A stretch of 21,780 nucleotides of DNA from NCBI GenBank assembly GCA_937910785.1, contig CALDLG010000222.1:1-21780 (forward strand). The letters run 5' to 3'. Numbering within the stretch: the first letter of the stretch is position 1; each line of letters starts with the position of its first letter. Below are positions 15,714 to 21,711 of this stretch, piece by piece. The stretch comes from an uncultured Lachnospiraceae bacterium (GTDB taxonomy: Bacteria > Bacillota > Clostridia > Lachnospirales > Lachnospiraceae). Position numbers and translations under genes: made by a program. The notes under the pieces were generated by a model. It worked only from the letters and a program-made list of their open reading frames with translations. It made no database searches and was not told the origin of the DNA.

Positions 15714-15809
15714 ATGAATATATCATAGTATGAATATATCATAATATGAATATATCATAATATGAATATATCATAACATGAATATATCATAACATGGCAT
15801 TATCATATC
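15714..15809 (+). repeat. 16-bp tandem repeat array in the thiT leader
   Basis: Five head-to-tail copies of ATGAATATATCATAAT (last two bases vary) fill 15714-15793, and a decayed sixth copy follows at 15794-15809. Each unit contains TATGA and TCATA arms, so each can fold into a tiny hairpin. Each unit also reads as a complete four-codon frame ATG AAT ATA TCA TAA/TAG. The array lies between the TPP aptamer and the thiT ribosome-binding hairpin. Confidence 0.95.
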
Positions 15810-15829
15810 GTTTGTTATTTTATGATAAT
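15799..15829 (+). repeat. Inverted repeat after the tandem array
   Basis: ATTATCAT (15799-15806) and ATGATAAT (15822-15829) are perfect 8-bp arms around a 15-nt loop. A smaller hairpin follows at once (CAAAAG 15830-15835 with CTTTTG 15843-15848). The leader RNA between aptamer and thiT is therefore almost continuously foldable. Confidence 0.6.
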
Positions 15830-15864
15830 CAAAAGTCTTTCGCTTTTGAAAAACGGATGTTGTC

Positions 15865-15894
15865 CCTCCTCGCGCATACGAAGGAGGTTTTTTT
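15865..15894 (+). promoter_or_regulatory. Shine-Dalgarno-sequestering hairpin with T-run before thiT
   Basis: CCTCCT (15865-15870) pairs with AGGAGG (15882-15887); the stem can extend by CG/CG past a one-base bulge around a CGCATA loop. Seven Ts follow, then the ATG. The 3' arm is the thiT Shine-Dalgarno, so the same hairpin can hide the ribosome site and act as an intrinsic terminator. This is the likely off-state of the TPP riboswitch. Confidence 0.75.
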
Positions 15895-16617
15895 ATGTCA
15901 TTATTTTTGAATCAGGAGGATGGATACTATTCTCTGACAACCACGGGCATGATCGCATTCCTTATCATCATGGCCGTATTGGTCTTACTGACCGCATTTT
16001 TTAAGAAGAAAGAGTCTGCAAACGCAAATGACGGACACCGCGTCGAGGGAAAAACCGGCTCCGGAAGCTTTTCCGCGAAACAGCTCGTCTTTTCCGCCGC
16101 GGCGCTGGCGCTCGGATTCGTCACCTCATATATCAAGATCATCGATATGCCCTGGGGCGGCTCCGTAACACTCTGTTCGATGCTGTTCGTTACCCTGATC
16201 GGCTACTGGTACGGACCCAAAATCGGTCTGACCGCAGGATTTGCCTATGGCATCCTGCAGTTTCTTCAGGGAGGCGGCAATTTTATTCTTTCTCCGATAC
16301 AGGTCTGCATGGATTATATTCTCGCCTTCGCTTCCCTCGGTCTGTCCGGTTTCTTCTCCCGGAAAAAGAACGGCCTGATCAAAGGCTATCTGACAGCAAT
16401 TATCGTCAGGGGACTATTCCATACGATCGGCGGATATCTGTACTGGATGGAATACATGCCGGAATCCTTTCCCCAATCCATTTCCTTCCTGTATCCCTTC
16501 GCCTACAATTACTCCTATCTGCTTATAGAAACAATTATAACTATTGTTATTTTAATACTTCCGCCGGTTCAGAATGCGATGAAACGGGTGAAAATGCTTG
16601 CTGCGGGAGAAATATAA
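15895..16617 (+). CDS. thiT: Thiamine-specific S component of an ECF transporter
   Basis: ThiT is the membrane protein that binds thiamine for an energy-coupling-factor importer. The ATPases and the T component are not in this window, so it presumably shares a housekeeping EcfAA'T module. The 240-residue protein has an unusual N-terminal part: a membrane segment at about 17-36 and a charged linker (40-60). The ThiT core follows, with PWGGSVTLCSM (86-96), the WYGPKIGLTAGFAYGILQF region (105-123), HTIGGYLYW with H176 and W184, and YNYSY near 204-208. These last residues correspond to thiamine-contact positions in the family. Control by the TPP riboswitch fits this assignment. The start is fixed by AAGGAGG seven bases upstream. 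Confidence 0.96.
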   Translation: MSLFLNQEDGYYSLTTTGMIAFLIIMAVLVLLTAFFKKKESANANDGHRVEGKTGSGSFSAKQLVFSAAALALGFVTSYIKIIDMPWGGSVTLCSMLFVTLIGYWYGPKIGLTAGFAYGILQFLQGGGNFILSPIQVCMDYILAFASLGLSGFFSRKKNGLIKGYLTAIIVRGLFHTIGGYLYWMEYMPESFPQSISFLYPFAYNYSYLLIETIITIVILILPPVQNAMKRVKMLAAGEI

Positions 16618-16639
16618 TCTAAATTATACTCCTATAACA

Positions 16640-16787
16640 GAACAAAATGCCTTCGGCATTATGTTCGGAAGAACCTTCGGTTCTTCCACACTGTGTCGGA
16701 ATTTCCTATTATAGAACAAAATGCCTTCGGCATTATGTTCGGAAGAACCTTCGGTTCTTCCACTCTGTGTCGGAATTTCCTATTATA
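16640..16787. repeat. Two tandem copies of a 74-bp double-hairpin repeat
   Basis: Units 16640-16713 and 16714-16787 are identical apart from a very few bases; a third begins at 16788 but runs into the terminator. Each unit carries hairpin 1 (GAACAaAATGCC and GGCATTaTGTTC, one A-A mismatch, loop TTC) and hairpin 2 (GGAAGAACC and GGTTCTTCC, nine perfect pairs, loop TTC), then the short palindromes ACAC-T-GTGT and GGAA-T-TTCC. Part of the unit recurs at 21663-21711. They lie in the thiT 3' region before its terminator. The structure resembles REP/PU-type elements, but I do not recognise the family. Confidence 0.95.
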
Positions 16788-16791
16788 GAAC

Positions 16792-16833
16792 AAAGAACAG
16801 GGACCGTTTTTCACAGGCGGTCTCTGTTCTTTT
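16792..16833. terminator. Bidirectional terminator between thiT and the PTS gene
   Basis: AAAGAACAGGGACCG (16792-16806) pairs with CGGTCTCTGTTCTTT (16818-16832), 15 pairs including one G-T wobble, around an 11-nt loop. TTTT follows on the plus strand and T-rich sequence on the minus strand. It serves both converging genes. Confidence 0.9.
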
Positions 16834-16848
16834 CCTGTCATTTGAAAC

Positions 16849-18627
16849 TCATCTGCAGAATAACAGCGCATCTCCAACCGTTGTCTCCCTGGCTTTCGTA
16901 GAATCCACACGTTTCCAGTCCGTCGTATTCGTAATAATAACAGATGTTGTCATATTGTATCCGGCCTCTTCAATTTTTCTGCTGTCAAACTTGATCATAG
17001 GTTGTCCTTCGGTAAGGTTCTCTCCCTGTCTGACAAGCGGTCTGAAATATTTTCCGTTCAGCTGCACCGTATCCACGCCGATATGAATCAGCAGCTCCAC
17101 GCCTTCTTCCGTCGTCAGACCGATCGCGTGTCCGGTTGGAAAAAAGGTCGTGACCTTACAGTCGGCCGGTGCATATACGACTCCGTCATAAGGCTCTATA
17201 GCGATTCCCTCTCCGAGAACGCCGCTGGAAAAAACTTCATCTCCCACTTCCATCAGCGGCACGAGCTTTCCGTTCAATGGACTGTGAATGATATTTTTTC
17301 CGTCCAGTGACATCGGAATCGACGGAAATTCTATTTTTTCCCGCTTGGGCTGTTTATAAATAACAAGTGTAATTATCCATGTCATCACAAATGCAATCCC
17401 GGCGGCAACCGGAGTGTCCGGCTGGCCGCTTCCGGAACCAAATTCCCGCAGCCATATCAGTCCCGCTCCGCCTGCCGCCGCACCGATACAGCTGATCAGA
17501 AGCGGCTTTTTTTCCGGCAGGGCCACACCGTAGATTCCCGGCTCCGCAACGCCGAACAATCCGGAAATAACAGAAGGTATTGAAACAGCGCACAATCGCT
17601 TATCCCTCGTTTTCAAAAGCACTGCCAGAACGGCGCCGGCCTGTGCGCAGGAGGCGGTAAAACCGACAGCCGGAAGAAAAATGCCGGCCAAAGCATCATT
17701 CAAATGCGCCGGCGTCACCGGCACCAGTTCTCCATGAATGCCCATAATTACCAGAAACGGCCAGAGCAGGCCGGCCAGCGCCGCCGCCAGAAACGGGCTC
17801 GCCGTATAGGCCTGATCAATCCCCATCATAATAAGCGCCACAAGACCGGCGTATGCCGTCTCTATCACGAAATGAATAAGCGGTATCACGCACAGCAGGG
17901 TAAGCAGCGGCGCAAATGTCGTTTTCAGCAGATCAGGCAGCGTTTTTTTCCAGAAACGTTCTATATAGGATGCCGCCAATACCGCCAGAACTACCGGAAG
18001 AATGCTATAGGGATGCTCCGCCATACCGAAGCGGTATGGGTACACGAAGCACGCTCCGATAATCATCCCGGTAAACTGACCGGTCTGAAACTTTCTGGCA
18101 GCCGAAGCGCCGATAAAAACCGGAAGATAATAGAACAGACTGTCGGAAAGCAGTGTTATAAGCTGACAGATGTTATTGTTTTCATCATACAGACCGATGT
18201 ACAGAAGAAATCCCTGAATTCCCTTCAGCATGCCCATGGCACAAAATGTACAGACTAAAGGTGCGAAAATACCCGAAATCCAATCCGCAAACCGGCCGAT
18301 CCGGTCCTTTTTTCGTTCCTGGCACTCCTGTGAATCCGGGATACCGCTTCGCCTGGAAACCGCTTCACAGACCTGTGCCGCATGATTTCCGATCACGAGC
18401 TGATACTGCCCGCTGCATTGAATGACGGTGATCACGCCGGGCATTGTTTTCAGCCCCCGCGTATTCGCTTTCGTCTCATCCTTTAACGCAAAGCGCAGCT
18501 TCGTGGCACAATGTGTCAGGCTGATAATATTTTCCCTGCCGCCTACACTTTCGATAATGCGCTTTGCCAGATCGTCATATTTTCCCATATCAATTCCCCA
18601 TTTCTTCCGCGCATGGATATCTGCCAT
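16849..18627 (-). CDS. PTS beta-glucoside-family EIIBCA permease
   Basis: This membrane permease imports a sugar, probably a beta-glucoside or related disaccharide, while phosphorylating it. The 592 residues carry all three units in BglF order: EIIB (about 14-95) with phospho-cysteine C40 in THCATKLRF; EIIC (about 105-430), many hydrophobic passes with GIHGELVPVTPAHLND and GVAEPGIYGV; and EIIA (about 455-592) with SPLNGKLVPL, H500 in GHAIGL and the phospho-histidine H515 in LLIHIGVDTV. The start at 18627 has a good AAGGAG site. ATG 14 codons in (18588) is where EIIB proteins usually begin but has only a poor site. No phospho-glycosidase, antiterminator gene or RAT-like leader hairpin was seen, so it is an orphan. 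A decayed copy of its EIIC-EIIA junction lies just upstream. Confidence 0.93.
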   Translation of the reverse strand: MADIHARKKWGIDMGKYDDLAKRIIESVGGRENIISLTHCATKLRFALKDETKANTRGLKTMPGVITVIQCSGQYQLVIGNHAAQVCEAVSRRSGIPDSQECQERKKDRIGRFADWISGIFAPLVCTFCAMGMLKGIQGFLLYIGLYDENNNICQLITLLSDSLFYYLPVFIGASAARKFQTGQFTGMIIGACFVYPYRFGMAEHPYSILPVVLAVLAASYIERFWKKTLPDLLKTTFAPLLTLLCVIPLIHFVIETAYAGLVALIMMGIDQAYTASPFLAAALAGLLWPFLVIMGIHGELVPVTPAHLNDALAGIFLPAVGFTASCAQAGAVLAVLLKTRDKRLCAVSIPSVISGLFGVAEPGIYGVALPEKKPLLISCIGAAAGGAGLIWLREFGSGSGQPDTPVAAGIAFVMTWIITLVIYKQPKREKIEFPSIPMSLDGKNIIHSPLNGKLVPLMEVGDEVFSSGVLGEGIAIEPYDGVVYAPADCKVTTFFPTGHAIGLTTEEGVELLIHIGVDTVQLNGKYFRPLVRQGENLTEGQPMIKFDSRKIEEAGYNMTTSVIITNTTDWKRVDSTKARETTVGDALLFCR

Positions 18628-18806
18628 ACGCGGGTCTCCTTTTTAATATGGGCAAAATATGGAAATTTATACGGTCCGGAGACCGGTAAGCACTTTGCAA
18701 TAATAAAATAATAATCAGTTCATTTTGGCAGCCCTATATGTTAATAATACGTCCGCATATCATAACGTTGGCGGAATATTCAGAAAATCCATTTTCCGAG
18801 ATCAGA
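18628..18806. other. Intergenic stretch upstream of the PTS gene
   Basis: No gene is visible. A small inverted repeat (CGGTC and GACCG, four bases between) lies near 18678-18691, about 60 bp upstream of the PTS start codon, and could be an operator. I found no promoter with good spacing and no LicT-type antiterminator site. Confidence 0.4.
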
Positions 18807-18875
18807 CCCAAGGAAATATTTTGCGCAATCTGCCAATAAGAATTTTATATCGCACCTTTTGACACCTGAACCCTA
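18807..18875 (+). repeat. Dispersed repeat module A, copy 1
   Basis: This segment, ACCCAAGGAAATATTTTG through TTTTGACACCTGAACCCT, recurs in inverted orientation at 21712-21780 with only scattered substitutions over its length. It has no coding frame. It lies directly beside the PTS gene fossil. An 8-bp inverted repeat (CACCTGAA 18863-18870, TTCAGGTG 18886-18893) spans its right edge. Confidence 0.85.
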
Positions 18876-18886
18876 TACCTCATCTT

Positions 18887-19045
18887 TCAGGTGATAGCAG
18901 ATTTTTCCGGAAAAATTTCATCTTCCCCTTCCATCAGCGACACAAGCCTTCCATTCAACGAACTGTGACCTTCCGGGCTTTCCCGTTCTATATAAAAAAC
19001 CTGATACAAATTTATTATAATGCAGGCAAAACCAATACCATCATT
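18887..19045 (-). pseudogene. Remnant of a second PTS EIIBCA gene (EIIC end to EIIA start)
   Basis: Translated on the minus strand, this stretch reads GIGFACIIINLYQVFYIE, then SSLNGRLVSLMEGEDEIFPE and a stop at 18887-18889. This aligns with GIAFVMTWIITLVIYKQ and SPLNGKLVPLMEVGDEVFSS of the intact gene at 16849-18627. The nucleotide match is strong over about 60 bases (18909-18969 against 17227-17287). The linker between the two blocks has been deleted and everything after the EIIA start is gone. It is therefore the fossil of a paralogous or duplicated permease, cut at its downstream end next to dispersed repeat module A. No start codon or ribosome site remains. Confidence 0.8.
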
Positions 19046-19062
19046 TTTTACATGCCAATCCC

Positions 19063-19641
19063 TCATTTTCTCATTATTTCATTCAAACTACCGCTTGCGC
19101 CATAGGAAAAGTGAATAATCTGACTTTCGGCATATTCATTCATAAGTTTCAGATACTCTTCCTCTGTAGACACTGTTTCTTCTTCGCCTTTTACACTTGT
19201 ATATGAAGCATTTCCTGCCTCGTCAAAATTTTCATAAATACCGCATTCAAGATGCAGCAGCCCGTCTTTATCGGAAACAGCATATTTTTCTACACTGTGA
19301 TTAGAGGCCGTATAGATTGCACTTTCTGAAAAGGTAAGGGGGTATGCCGTTCCTCCGCCCGCGATACTGCCCTGATTTTCTGCCCCTCCGGAGGAATAAT
19401 AGTACACATCGCATTCAATGGAAGCCTGTTTTTCTGTTCCGGTATCATAAACCAAATCGGACGTCACCAAAACATGATGATCCGTATTCATGACCAAAAA
19501 AGCATACGCCTCCTCATCCTCTAAACCAGCTATAATATTCCCATAGGCTTCAGCATTATCAACAGGTTTCCTTCCACATCCCATAAAACATATGCTCAGG
19601 GAAATAATTCCAACGATTATCAGTCTTTTCTTACTGCTCAT
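19063..19641 (-). CDS. Small lipoprotein of unknown function
   Basis: I do not recognise this family. From the ATG at 19641 the protein has 192 residues. It has a lipoprotein signal (KKRLIIVGIISLSICFMGC) with the modified cysteine at C22, then a soluble domain exposed outside the membrane. That domain is rich in Tyr, Glu and Gly, contains a Gly-rich turn (NQGSIAGGGTAYPL) and alternating strand-like segments, and ends in a helix (STEEEYLKLMNEYAESQ). An in-frame ATG 13 codons upstream would spoil the signal peptide; GGAAGGAG just before 19641 supports the chosen start. It overlaps the end of the XRE gene by 11 bp, so the two are translated together. A role as extracellular partner or cell-envelope sensor for the membrane-anchored regulator is plausible but unproven. 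Confidence 0.82.
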   Translation of the reverse strand: MSSKKRLIIVGIISLSICFMGCGRKPVDNAEAYGNIIAGLEDEEAYAFLVMNTDHHVLVTSDLVYDTGTEKQASIECDVYYYSSGGAENQGSIAGGGTAYPLTFSESAIYTASNHSVEKYAVSDKDGLLHLECGIYENFDEAGNASYTSVKGEEETVSTEEEYLKLMNEYAESQIIHFSYGASGSLNEIMRK

Positions 19642-20155
19642 TTTTCTTCTCCTTCCATTTTTCATGAACAAAATTTGCACATAAAACTATGCCGATTACA
19701 ATCAAAACGATAGCAGGTGATACCATTTTCCAATAATTAAGAGGCATATTGTCATACTCGCCTACGGCAATATAGCGGTATAGCATATACTCCATGCTGG
19801 TTGTCGTGTGGAACAGGGCTCCAATAAAAATTGCAACGAGTCCGCCAATCATAAGAAAGAACAGTCCGCTTACAAGCATAATCGTCATACGCTGTGAACG
19901 TCTGTTTATTTTTACAATGTCCTGTAAAGAAATCCTCTCTTCTCTGTCCACTGACTTTCGCTCTCCCTTCATAAAATCATCTAAAGAAATTTGAAAAAGT
20001 TCACATAAGATGACTGCATTTTCCAAGTCCGGTAACGATGCTCCATTTTCCCATTTTGAAATGGTCTGTCTTGATACCTTCATTTTTTCTGCAAGCTCTT
20101 CCTGGGTCATTCCTGACATTTTTCTAATCTGGTGTATTTTTTCTCCGGTATTCAT
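19631..20155 (-). CDS. Membrane-anchored XRE-family transcription regulator
   Basis: This 174-residue protein joins a DNA-binding domain to membrane segments. Residues 4-62 form a classic XRE helix-turn-helix (IRKMSGMTQEELAEKMKVSR, then QTISKWENGASLPDLE). A charged linker follows, then two membrane segments at about 90-113 and 148-167 and a basic C-terminal tail. The recognition helix is at the N-terminus, so both ends should face the cytoplasm. The ATG at 20155 has AAGGGGG upstream; a TTG eight codons earlier would include that site in the frame and is less likely. The downstream lipoprotein gene overlaps by 11 bp. The promoter has two direct repeats just upstream, possibly its own operator. 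Membrane XRE proteins of this layout are common in Firmicutes, mostly without known targets. Confidence 0.88.
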   Translation of the reverse strand: MNTGEKIHQIRKMSGMTQEELAEKMKVSRQTISKWENGASLPDLENAVILCELFQISLDDFMKGERKSVDREERISLQDIVKINRRSQRMTIMLVSGLFFLMIGGLVAIFIGALFHTTTSMEYMLYRYIAVGEYDNMPLNYWKMVSPAIVLIVIGIVLCANFVHEKWKEKKNEQ

Positions 20156-20182
20156 GCTCCATTTACCCCCTTGTTTCAAATA

Positions 20183-20245
20183 CTAATAAAAATGCTGTTT
20201 TTTTCTATCAACTTTCCTTTACATTCCCGCTAAATTCCTTTACAT
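20183..20245 (-). promoter_or_regulatory. XRE promoter with two 11-bp direct repeats
   Basis: On the minus strand, TTGATA (complement of 20206-20211) and TATTAG (complement of 20183-20188) are separated by 17 bp. Immediately upstream, TTCCTTTACAT (plus reading) occurs at 20214-20224 and 20235-20245, a period of 21 bp, which puts both on the same helix face. This is the pattern of a dimer or two-site operator next to the -35 box. Confidence 0.6.
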
Positions 20246-20274
20246 ACCAGATTTTTGTATTGAAAGCTGTGGCT

Positions 20275-20391
20275 GGCTCCGGTACCATAAGCCTCAATTA
20301 GTCGCAGCCGGCAAAAGACATTCGAAAGATCCTGATTTCAATATATGGAAATTCCTGCCATAATATCTTCTAAATCAATGCCCGGCATCAA
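20275..20391 (-). pseudogene. Remnant of an AlbA/Schlafen-type ATP-binding (COG2865-like) gene
   Basis: On the minus strand, 39 codons read LMPGIDLEDIMAGISIY, a TGA stop, then NQDLSNVFCRLRLIEAYGTGA. The pattern of a PG-containing turn, LEDI-AG-S, RN--L-NVF-RL-LIEAYGTG is the hallmark of the C-terminal ATP-binding part of proteins with an AlbA-2/Schlafen domain followed by an HATPase_c_4 domain. The stop falls where the family has Arg (RN), consistent with one CGA to TGA change. Another stop precedes LMPG, and the frame drifts into unrelated sequence after GTGA. Nothing of the N-terminal DNA-binding half is recognisable. The fragment lies beside the XRE promoter. Confidence 0.72.
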
Positions 20392-20499
20392 TTCTCAGCA
20401 GTTTTTCTATGGTCGCACGAGTTTGATTGCGAAAATCGATAAAATCATATGATTCGATTATGACCTGATTTTGATACGATCAGCCCGATAGGTGACACT
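20392..20499. other. Non-coding stretch, probably decayed
   Basis: No frame, promoter or hairpin of note. It lies upstream (minus strand) of the COG2865-like fragment and may be further decayed sequence of that gene, but I could not recognise any of it. Confidence 0.4.
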
Positions 20500-20539
20500 A
20501 AAAAAATGCAACAAATTTTATGTATTATTCGTTGCATTT
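20500..20539 (-). terminator. Intrinsic terminator downstream of the tandem-GNAT gene
   Basis: AAATGCAAC (20504-20512) and GTTGCATTT (20531-20539) form a perfect 9-bp stem around an 18-nt loop. Read on the minus strand, the stem runs into a T-run of seven. It lies about 150 bp after the GNAT stop codon. Confidence 0.75.
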
Positions 20540-20553
20540 ACATGTTCAGTAGA

Positions 20554-20705
20554 TAAATCCTGTCGTGCATCGGATACATGCTGTTTTCTTCATCTCCCGG
20601 CAAGCAGCAGCCCAGGAAAACCCCGGACGGCTTCTACACAGTGGGCGAGTCCTGGGACATACGCCTGCGGGAATATTCAGGCGATGTCTTACAGCCGGTT
20701 TATCT
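20554..20705 (+). pseudogene. Possible gene fragment on the plus strand
   Basis: After a stop codon, a frame reads ILSCIGYMLFSSSPG and then KTPDGFYTVGESWDIRL. The second part has the composition of real protein, and DGxYxVGExW resembles the opening of small secreted immunoglobulin-like domains (DUF4352/DUF5067 type) of Firmicutes. The match breaks down after the Trp and the frame runs into the end of the opposite-strand GNAT gene, so an intact gene is unlikely. The family link is a weak impression. Confidence 0.3.
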
Positions 20706-21552
20706 GCATCGGCGTAGAGCCTTCTATCACCGAAAATCCCAGTTTTTCATAAAAAGGGATTGTACCCTTCTGCTCACAGCTTAATACAATATATAAATAA
20801 TCCCGATACTGCTCCTTGACAGCCTCCATCAGCCGCGCGCCGATTCCTTTGCCCTGATAGAGCGGGTTTACGAGAAGGTAATGTACATATGCCGTCACGC
20901 CGCCGTCGTCTAACACCTCCACCAGTCCGGCCAGCCTGTCATCACACCACGCGCTCATGACCATTCCTGCCTTTTCAAAGGATTGCAGCAGCCTGTCCGC
21001 ATATTTCCCTGACTTCCATCCTACCGACTCATACAGTTCTCTCAGCTCATCCGCTTCCATGCGTTTTCCGATACAGTAAATGACCGCATCCGCGCCGAGT
21101 TCGCGCCCCATGCAGAGCGACTCATCCATATCTTTATAGGCGCCGTAGTTCTCGATCTTTTCAAAGCCGTATCTCTGATACAGACATACGGATGCCTCCA
21201 GGAATGCCCCGGTCTCCAGAATCAGGCGTTGAAAACCCAGTTCCTTTGCCCGGTCGATCAGGCTTTCCAGAATGAGTCCGCCGATATTTTTTCCCCGGTA
21301 TTTTTCCCGTACGAAGACTCTTTTTATTTCCGCTTCTTCTTCGGAATATCTGCGCAGCGCCCCACAGCCGACCGGTTCCCCCTGATCGAATGCCGCTGCC
21401 ACAAAATCCATCGTGTCCGTATGATTAAACTTTTTATATTTCTCCCGTTTCTCTTCCCCGCCTATTGCCACATTCAGAAAACTGTCCAGTTCCTGACAAA
21501 GCATCAGGAAATCCCCGCTATCATGGCTAACCTCTCTTATCTCGATCCGCAT
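20689..21552 (-). CDS. Tandem GNAT acetyltransferase (two GNAT domains)
   Basis: From the ATG at 21552 this is a 287-residue protein made of two acetyltransferase domains. The first (about 1-150) has IKRVFVREKYRGKNIGGLIL, the acetyl-CoA loop, and LYQRYGFEKIENYGAY. The second (about 160-287) has YVHYLLVNPLYQGKGIGARL and PFYEKLGFSVIEGSTPMQIN. Both loops keep the R/Q-G-x-G-x-G/A pattern (RGKNIG, QGKGIG), so both halves may bind acetyl-CoA. Such fusions can act on two substrates or use one half as a scaffold. The start has GGGAGGA just upstream. ATG at 21567 also has a good site (AAGGAAGG), and the open frame continues to 21627 through a repeated MEDTG-MEDTG segment that is probably leader rather than protein. 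The substrate is unknown. Confidence 0.88.
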   Translation of the reverse strand: MRIEIREVSHDSGDFLMLCQELDSFLNVAIGGEEKREKYKKFNHTDTMDFVAAAFDQGEPVGCGALRRYSEEEAEIKRVFVREKYRGKNIGGLILESLIDRAKELGFQRLILETGAFLEASVCLYQRYGFEKIENYGAYKDMDESLCMGRELGADAVIYCIGKRMEADELRELYESVGWKSGKYADRLLQSFEKAGMVMSAWCDDRLAGLVEVLDDGGVTAYVHYLLVNPLYQGKGIGARLMEAVKEQYRDYLYIVLSCEQKGTIPFYEKLGFSVIEGSTPMQINRL

Positions 21553-21600
21553 CCTGTCCTCCCTCATTTTGTTATCCTTCCTTCTTTTATTTTTCATTCC

Positions 21601-21630
21601 TGTATCTTCCATTCCTGTATCTTCCATTCC
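21601..21630. repeat. 15-bp direct repeat upstream of the tandem-GNAT gene
   Basis: TGTATCTTCCATTCC occurs twice in a row (21601-21615 and 21616-21630), with partial copies on both sides. GTTATCCTTCCTT also recurs at 21571-21583 and near 21646. On the coding strand these are purine-rich, Shine-Dalgarno-like stretches (GGAAGGATAAC). Confidence 0.85.
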
Positions 21631-21662
21631 GCCCTTTTCTATTCCGTTATCCTTCCTTTCGT

Positions 21663-21711
21663 CATTATGTTCGGAAGAACCTTCGGTTCTTCCACACTGT
21701 GTCGGAATTTC
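21663..21711. repeat. Third, truncated copy of the double-hairpin repeat (module B)
   Basis: These 49 bases are identical to 16657-16705, covering the right arm of hairpin 1, all of hairpin 2 (GGAAGAACC and GGTTCTTCC) and the following palindromes. The left arm of hairpin 1 is missing. It sits about 110 bp upstream of the tandem-GNAT start codon and abuts module A. Confidence 0.95.

Noticed and set aside
15714..16787. CRISPR-like arrays (16-bp and 74-bp repeats)
   Set aside because: Both arrays are strictly head-to-tail with no unique spacers, and no cas gene is present.
18628..18720. LicT/BglG-type RAT antiterminator site upstream of the PTS gene
   Set aside because: No RAT consensus or overlapping terminator was found; only a short GC-rich inverted repeat is present.
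18863..18893. Hairpin CACCTGAA/TTCAGGTG as a terminator for the lipoprotein gene
   Set aside because: No T-run follows on either strand; it more likely belongs to repeat module A or its junction.
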